This document shows positions 57,478-64,000 of a stretch of DNA of 64,000 nucleotides, one piece after another (positions within the stretch are counted from its first letter, which is position 1; each line of letters starts with the position of its first letter). The notes under the pieces are model-generated. The model worked only from the letters and a program-made list of their open reading frames with translations, ran no database searches and was not told the origin of the DNA. This DNA is from Sweltsa coloradensis (lineage: Eukaryota; Arthropoda; Insecta; Plecoptera; Chloroperlidae): NCBI GenBank assembly GCA_024449915.1, contig JAMZAV010000074.1:496001-560000 (forward strand). The letters are read 5' to 3'. The translations under genes and the position numbers were made by a program.

Positions 57478-57570
57478 AATACAATCCAGAAATTACAAAA
57501 TCTTTCCCGACCAGGGGTTTGAACCCAGGTCTCTCACATTCCGGGTATAAGGGCGCATTAGCCAACTAGA
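57478..57570 (-). repeat. tRNA-derived SINE head (minus strand)
   Basis: The complement gives an A box, TAGTCTAGTTG (57574-57564), and a B box within GGGTTCAAACCC (57526-57515), then AGATTTTGTAATTTCTGG. It shares the 3' motif with copies at 17270-17345 and 34586. It is not a functional tRNA gene: the acceptor stem does not pair. Confidence 0.6.
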
Positions 57571-57858
57571 CTAGGAAAATGCCAAAGTCGTTGCTAGATG
57601 AGTGAGCGAGTCATGTGTTGTGTACCCGGGAACATTGGCATTTAAGTTGGCAAACGGTATAAATGATAGGGGTTTGAGTTTAGTTGGTATAAGGGCATGT
57701 CAACTGTAAGACCATAATGCGCCACTCTAGCCTATGATAGGCTAGGGAGTAGGGAGGAAAGAACTATGCTGGATACAGCCTTACATAGGAGAAAGAAGGA
57801 AATGGTATGTTACCGGGTAGGCCTACTCAACACAATAACGACTGTGGCGTTTTCCTAG
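57571..57858. mobile_element. short element with 21-bp inverted ends finishing in TTTTCCTAG
   Basis: The left end begins CTAGGAAAATGCCAAAGTCG. The complement of the right end begins CTAGGAAAACGCCACAGTCG, two mismatches in 20. The terminal GCGTTTTCCTAG is shared with the Helitron-like family. The interior includes another partial GGTCATAATGCGCC repeat. Confidence 0.5.
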
Positions 57859-58413
57859 TTTATGAAAACTTTTTATAGTAAGACCTCGATTATCTGAGAG
57901 GATGGAACCAAGCTTAGCTTGTCTAACAAAAAACTTGGGATGACCCAGACTTTCTGTTTTACCTCCTCGCAGCAGCGGACCCTAGTATATGAAATGAAAG
58001 TGATATTTTAAGCGTGAAACTCGTTTAAGACCAAAAAATCTAATCTAGGATATTTGACTGTGCAATTGGTAAAGAAAAAGCTCATAAAATATTTCACAGG
58101 ATGGGAGACACGCGAGTGTGTTCAAGATAAGCACCTTTGTGCATGGTCCTTTAAACCAAGATGAAACCATTTTATTTAAGCAATTATTGAAACCTAACCA
58201 CAAGAATATCCTAACACAGGGTTGCCACTGATTCTTTACAAATTCTGTAAGAGTGTGTGAAATATCCACAAATATCTGTGAAAAATCCAAAAATGTTAAT
58301 TTCTTTGATGCAAGGCTTCTATTTTTTCCATCATAATTCATAACCTACAAAATAGCCTAACTTACATACTCAAATATATGGACCAAAAACGCCTGTGGCT
58401 GCTTCACATGTAA

Positions 58414-58949
58414 AGGCGGATCCACATAAAAACGTAAGACGTAAGCATAAGGTTTTAACGCGTAGTCGTAATGTTGGAACATAGGAAACACGTACCGGCG
58501 TTCACACAAATGCACAAGGTTTAAGACATAGTTATAACGCATAAGACACTGTTTTAATGCATAAGAAAATTGAAATTTTTCAACTTTATGCTAAAACCTT
58601 AAACGTACGAAAAAGTTGAGTCAAACTAACATCTACTTTGAAATGCTTGACTACTACAGTCAACTACGCTTCAATTATAAATGTATTCAGTTGGCAGGAC
58701 TTGGAGCATTATTTGCATAATCATCAACATCGATTGGAAAAAATATATTATTAATAATAATCTTTATTAATACCTTCGAATCCTTCTTTAATCAAAGTTC
58801 TCTCTGTTCACTCTGCAAAGAACTTAGAAGACAGCTGAAATATCTTGGGCTAAATTCTTTGTGCTTACGTTTCTATATGTACCGGGGCGCTTACACACTA
58901 CGCGTTAAAACCTTATGCTTACGTCTTACGTTTTTATGTGGATCCGCCT
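58414..58949. mobile_element. Harbinger-like MITE, 536 bp, TAA duplication, inverted ends over 50 bp
   Basis: Ends AGGCGGATCCACATAAAAAC continue as inverted repeats through GTAAGACGTAAGCATAAGG and TTTTAACGCGTAGT with almost no mismatch. TAA flanks it at 58411-58413 and 58950-58952. Near the left end, TAAGAC and TTTTAACGC motifs recur as degenerate tandem copies. The near-perfect arms suggest recent activity. Confidence 0.8.
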
Positions 58950-59079
58950 TAACTAGAATGCATACAATTATGCATCTTTTGCAGAAAAATTAGTATGAAT
59001 CATGAAATCTTCATTTCTTCCCTAGTTACAAGAGGCCTGATAAATGACTCACTAAGATTTTGACCTAGGCTCACCTTTA

Positions 59080-59169
59080 TGTACACTCGGCATCAGAAGT
59101 AAATCAAGGTCTGGCTGGGTATTGTAGATACAACGGTCCCCTTGATTTACTTCCGATGCCGGGTGTACA
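59080..59169. mobile_element. 90-bp hairpin MITE (copy 2)
   Basis: Arms TGTACACTCGGCATCAGAAG and the complement of GATGCCGGGTGTACA, continuing through TAAATCAAGG, enclose GGGTATTGTAGATACAAC. The complement of 19921-20007 aligns end to end. Too short to encode anything. Confidence 0.7.
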
Positions 59170-60631
59170 ATAAGAACATTCATATCATGTTTACACTAGT
59201 AACAATACCATCAATCCAAACTTGATCAACAAATACAAAGCAAAATAAATTCACAGCCTCCATTTTCTCTTCTTTGTTACTTCTTGCTACACTCTCAGCA
59301 ACTACAATGGCTGGCATCGTCGTGTCTCGGCCAATGAGAGTTCATATCCAATCGTTGTTGTTACTGCGCAGTGCACATATCGATAGTAGAATCAATTATC
59401 ACAGTTTTCAATATTTTCAACGGAAATTAGCCTGCGTAAATTCAAATTTACAAAGGTAAGCTTAACAAAATATCCGTGAATTATCTATCCTGTCATCCTT
59501 GAAACACCCCACAAATCCGTGAAAATGGCAACCCTTGACCTTGACCCATGATGCCCTTCAGTGGGCATAAAGAAAGAGGTTATTTTCTTCTGCTTGACAG
59601 AAGATGAATGTTTCTTCAATGCAATATTTCACCAGCGCCTCACTAGTAGGCCTAATACATCAGCTGTTGGGCACGTTCCAATATTCAGCGGCTAAGTGGT
59701 AACTGCTCTCAAGCTAAGTCAGTGGGAAAACTTTCACGGCTTGCAAGCACTCCGGGTTAAACATGTGAATTGTGCCCATCAGACATCCAAGGAAGAAACA
59801 TACATCATAGTTGTATCATGTTTTAAGGAAGATTATCATCATGAGGCACTAACATAATAGAGGATGTATGTACTGTAGATATACATCAAGTACGTACATA
59901 AATCTAGACAAAGTTAGCTATGAATTGTTGTATCATCAATGCATTCTTTCTTTGTCTACTTAAAACTGAAATATAGTGATAAAACTTTAAAGTGTCTCGC
60001 GGCTATTTACTAATTTGTGCTCTTCAGACATCCAAGGAAGAAACATACATCATAGTTGTATCATGTTTTAAGGAAGATTATCATCATTTGAGGCACTAAC
60101 ATAATAGAGTATGTATGTACTGTAGATATACATACGGACATATACATTTTAACAAAGTTATCTATGAATTGTTGTAGGCCTATCATCAATGTTTTCTTTC
60201 TTTGTCTATTTAAAACTGAAATATAGTGATACAACTTTAAAGTGTCTCGCGGCTATTTACTAATTTGTGCTCTTCAGACATCCAAGGAAGAAACATACAT
60301 CATAGTTGATCATGTTTTAAGGAAGATTATCATCATTTGAGGCACTAACATATTTGAGTATGTATGTACTGTAGACATACATCTAGTACGGACATATAAA
60401 TTTTAACAAAGTTATCTATGAATTGTATCATCAATGTATTCTTTCTTTGTCTACTTAAAACTGAAATAAAGAGATAAAACTTTCAAGTGTCTTGCGGCTA
60501 TTTACTAATTTGTGCTCTTCAGACATCCAAAGAAGAATCATACATCATAGTTGTATCATGTTTTAAGGAAGATTATTATTATTTGAGGCATTAACATAAT
60601 AGAGTATGTATGTACTGTAGAAAATCTAGTA

Positions 60632-61647
60632 CAGTAAGAACTCTCTTATCCGAGTTGGATGAGACCGGGGGCACCTCGGATTTGCGAAAAACTCGGATGG
60701 CGCGTTTCATTTGTTTATTTGCTCTCGTAGCATAGCCTGATGTGGTAAAATGATATATGACACATGTAATGGATAAAGGAACATAAAATACACACGTTAC
60801 ACTTTGTACAGGGTATACTAAATGATTTAATAGCTTGTAAATCAAGCTCACAAACACACGTACACAATTAAACTTGACGCAGTAGGCCTAGGCTAGGCCT
60901 ACAATGCAAACATAGGCCTAGGCTAGGCCTAGCTCTCTTTCTCATGTGGGAAAACCTCTCACTACTATATCCCGCGCTGAAGCTCTCGTCGCAAGATAAG
61001 CCTGGGAAAGAAAGAACATAAGCCCAGGAATAACAATGCTATGCGTCGTGATAAGGAATTTCGTGAATCGGTTGAAAGATGATTGCATTGCGAATTCTTC
61101 TTCTACACCCAACCATCTTTGTCAGTCAGCTGTGAGTGTGAGTTGGTTGGATCGTACGCGCATCTCGTACTGCGCAGACGGCAGTGTCCAAGATTTATTG
61201 CCGCATCTTTCTCTCTTGCACTCACTCTGGCATGGGCGCGACTCGCCGAGACGGACGGAAGCACGTGATAGCTTACAACGCGCTCTGTCGTCAACTCCAG
61301 TTACTCTTTAGGCAGCGGGCACGCTCCGCGGGAAAGACCGCAACCACGTAGCGCGTAATTTAAACTGGTGAATTAGCCTAAAAACGGCCGCGAAATATAC
61401 CCGGATCTTAAAAATCGGCTCCGGGTAATTTCTGGAACCGGGTACCCGATGTCATCCCTACTCGTAAGGCATGCCTACAAATGTATGCGAGTACATTTAA
61501 AAAAGTGCGGCGCGGCGTCTGTAATTATTTTTGTTTTATTTACGTATTAAAAACTTTAATTTTTTTAAATTTTTTTTTTTTTTTGGGGGCGGCTCGGTTA
61601 ACACGGTACATCGGATAAGCGGAGATCGGATAAGAGAGTTCTTACTG
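60632..61647. mobile_element. pogo/Tigger-like MITE, 1016 bp, second copy, with truncated hAT inside
   Basis: Ends CAGTAAGAACTCTCTTATCC and GGATAAGAGAGTTCTTACTG with TA duplication at 60630-60631 and 61648-61649. It aligns with 37412-38298 except for extra sequence at about 61228-61467, which ends ACCCGATGTCATCCCTA, the right end of the TAGGGATGACATC hAT family. The matching left hAT end is not seen, so that insertion is truncated. Confidence 0.85.
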
Positions 61648-61865
61648 TACGTACATATAAATCTAAACAAAGTTATCTATGAATTGTATCATCAATGTAT
61701 TCTTTCTTTGTCTACTTAAAACTGAAATAAAGAGATAAAACTTTCAAGTGTCTCGCGGCTATTTACTAATTTGTGCTCTTCAGACATCCAAGGAAGAAAC
61801 ATACATCATAGTTGTATCATGTTTTAAGGAAGATTATCATTATTTGAGGCATTAACATAATAGAG

Positions 61866-62170
61866 TATTATATAAGTAAGTTATATAAGTTATATTTTAT
61901 AAATAGTATAAATAAATATAGTATAAATAAATAGTTTATAAATAATTTTTATAAATAATTATATTAGTTCGTCCCAGAAGGACGAAACGCGTCGTGGATT
62001 AAGGTAACAACTTTAAATTAGCTACAGTTGTCATCAGCAGGTGAAAAGTTTTGTCGCCCCCAGCCCTTCAGGCTGGGCTTTATGTTCTCTATGCTTTCCC
62101 AACCTGTCAACCCTTCTCCAATCTAAAACTAAACTAGCCATTTGGCCTTTTCCAAACTAATTGAACAAGA
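61866..62170 (+). repeat. non-satellite insert with Penelope/hammerhead-like scrap
   Basis: TATA-rich sequence followed by GTCCCAGAAGGACGAAACGC (61971-61990) and a pyrimidine-rich tail ending about 62170. A GTCC/GGAC stem followed by GAAAC resembles stem II plus the GAAA box of hammerhead ribozymes carried by Penelope-like elements. The upstream CTGATGA box is absent. Confidence 0.35.
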
Positions 62171-62429
62171 GTATGTATGTACTGTAGACATAAATCTAAA
62201 CAAAGTTAGCTATGAATTGTTGTATCATCAATTTATTTTTTCTTTGTCTACTTAAAAGTGAAATATAAAGATGAAACTTTCAAGTGTCTCGCAGCTATTT
62301 ACTAATTTGTGCTCTTCAGACATCCAAGGAAGAAACATACATCATAGTAGTATCATGTTTTAAGGAAGATTGTCATCATTTGAGGCACTAACATAATAAG
62401 AGTATGTATGCACTGTAGATACATATAGT

Positions 62430-63046
62430 ACGTACATATTTATCAGATGCATATTACAACAGAGTACAACTCCACAAGTGCAAATCATAGCATTACCTAA
62501 TGGATAGAAAACATACTAATAGACATTAAAATATACAACACAAAATAATACATTTAACTCATTAAACATGTGAAATTATCAATTTAAATGTGAAACTATC
62601 AAAATTATTAACATTAAAAATGAATTAGAGATATTCTTGAAAGAAAATAGAAGAACAATTTTATATGAAAGAAGATACTAATGGAAATAAGCTAGTGAGT
62701 AAATTACGTTAATATCCTAATGCTTGAGTGATCACAGATTTAAATTTAAAATATTTTGAGAGTAGAGATCAATGTCTGTTCCTTCAAGAGGTTTTAACAT
62801 ATTAAAAGAATGCTGTAATCTGTTGATGCATGAATTTTTATGGAGGTCGAGATGACTTAGGGCTGGTTGAAAAGTTTTGTGAAGGCGTGTATGTTTGGGA
62901 GGTATATGAAAATTTAATTTGCCAAGAATTAAACTAGTGTTTGTTAAATTATTTACAATTTTGTAAAGGTAAACCATGTCGGAATAGTTCCTTCGGTTTT
63001 CTAATGTCATTAGGAAATTAATGTCATTAATGTCATTAATGTCATA
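62430..63046 (-). mobile_element. LINE fragment: end of reverse-transcriptase ORF and 3' tail
   Basis: The minus-strand frame 63010-62732 (92 codons) reads LENRRNYSDMVYLYKIVNNL near its start and NSCINRLQHSFNML near its end. This L--RR---D----YKI-N pattern, with a closing hydrophobic/basic block, is typical of the region after the RT domain in Jockey/CR1-type LINEs. The 5' side is truncated at a short ATGACATTA repeat (63020-63046). Confidence 0.65.
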
Positions 63047-63266
63047 TAAATCTAAACAAAGTTAGCTATGAATTGTTGTATCATCAATGTATTTTTTCTT
63101 TGTCTACTTAAAACTGAAATATAAAGATAAAACTTTCAAGTGTCTTGCAGCTATTTACTAATTTGTGCTCTTCAGACATCCAAGGAAGAAACATACATCA
63201 TAGTAGTATCATGTTTTTAGGAAGATTATCATCATTTGAGGCACTAACATAATAAGAGTATGTATG

Positions 63267-64000
63267 CAGGGGTCGAAAGTAACTTTTTTTGCCACTGGCT
63301 AGTGGCAAATTTTGCATGATTTTTTATGCATGAATGTTAATAAAGTACTTTTATATTGATATCTGCACTTGGTTGTAAAAAGTAAGCCTTAATGATCCAT
63401 TGCGGGACATAGGTAGTAAGTCCAAAACGTGAAAAAATGGGGAATTCAAAACATGGGCTTCAATTCTAGAAATTCTAACCAAACCGTATATCTTACGATA
63501 AAACCAAATTAACCTGTGCGTTATCATTGATTTAAACGTTGATATCCAGTATGCAAGTTTGCTTTAAAAAATCTGTACACTTGGAATAAATTTCCGAAGA
63601 TGAACAAAATGGAGTAAATTACCGAGATTTTACTAATTTTTCATTCAAAATCACTTAAATAATTTAGGAATACGCGTACTGGATATCATTAATTTATTCT
63701 TTATTAACGTTAGTGTGAAATTTTATAACGGTGTTATAAACCGTTTACCCGAAAAAACAAAAAAAAGAAAACAGAAAGCTGTGCGCCTAAACTCGTGTCC
63801 GCGCCAGCCTCAGCAACTCCACTTAAATCTCAATATTCGCAGGGTTTGACGTGTGGGTGTGGGAAACTAGGGAGTGACCGGACACAAATTTTCAAAATAA
63901 TATTGATAATATTACCCTAAATTAAGAGATTTTTATTTTGTTTACATATAAATAACAATTTTCCAAACTAGGTAGCACACACCTACAGGGAACTCGTTAG
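63267..64000. mobile_element. hAT element, CAGGGGTCGAAA family, cut by the window edge
   Basis: Begins CAGGGGTCGAAAGTAACTTT inside the last 247-bp unit. Its later part (63840-63998) matches 29737-29897 of the MITE at 29583, including GGTTTGACGTGTGGGTGTGG. The right end is outside the window. Confidence 0.7.

Larger units (their letters stand above)
59780..63266 (+). repeat. second satellite, unit about 247 bp, seven copies, interrupted
   Basis: Each unit carries CAGACATCCAAGGAAGAAAC, then TTTTAAGGAAGATTATCATC, GTATGTATGTACTGTAGA and TTTCTTTGTCTACTTAAAAC. Units start near 59780, 60025, 60275, 60520, 61783, 62317 and 63175. The uninterrupted spacing is 245-250 bp. Interruptions are a pogo-like MITE, a Penelope-like scrap and a LINE fragment. 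Confidence 0.9.

Noticed and set aside
58045..58341. 98-codon minus-strand frame beginning MNYDGKNRSL
   Set aside because: No recognisable domain or splice context; composition fits AT-rich intronic or intergenic DNA.

Overview
The window is eukaryotic nuclear DNA: AT-rich, almost without long open frames, dense in microsatellites, homopolymer runs and transposable elements, with spliced exons separated by kilobase-scale introns. The repeat landscape (many hAT, pogo/Tigger-like and TTAA-type DNA elements, tRNA- and 5S-derived SINEs, the frequent octamer TAGGCCTA) and the one recognisable gene suggest a metazoan, probably a marine invertebrate. That placement is inference; no species-level marker was seen.

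The only conventional gene I can defend is on the minus strand: the 3' part of a BZW/eIF5-mimic protein (5MP, kra) gene. Four coding segments, read right to left, are 56452-56312, 54425-54206, 44008-43885 and 26286-26234 (stop at 26236-26234). All have GT/AG junctions with compatible phases. They encode the carboxy-terminal W2 (HEAT-like) domain and the acidic tail. The N-terminal half is not seen and should lie beyond the right edge. One base too many in the third segment breaks the frame. The likely 3'UTR runs left from 26233 toward about 24 kb.

Region by region: 1-24 kb is intergenic, with microsatellites, poly-G/C tracts, hAT MITEs with 8-bp target duplications (13068-13427, 14776-15180, 21007-22755), a SINE (20088-20480), and three copies of a Helitron/Helentron-like family (7136-7808, 15940-16712, 22848-23790). 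The 17.6-kb last intron (26287-43884) carries a roughly 205-bp satellite array (27754-40420). It is interrupted by a nested TTAA element, two hATs, a long foldback element, a pogo-like MITE and a twice-present dispersed repeat. It is followed by another MITE, a complete 5S-derived SINE with 13-bp duplications, and a further hAT MITE. The 10-kb intron (44009-54205) contains an 8-kb LTR retrotransposon with 2.1-kb LTRs (45524-53551), a tRNA-Lys-type primer site and no visible pol. To the right of the last exon seen, a second satellite (about 247 bp, 59780-63266) hosts a pogo-like MITE, a LINE fragment and a Penelope-like scrap.

The satellites act as natural empty-site controls. Because the unit sequence is known, insertion boundaries and target duplications (TTAA, TA, AATT, 8-bp hAT, or none for the Helitron-like element) can be read directly. 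Some frame breaks in the LTR element and in the BZW exon fall next to homopolymers, so sequencing or assembly indels are a real possibility.
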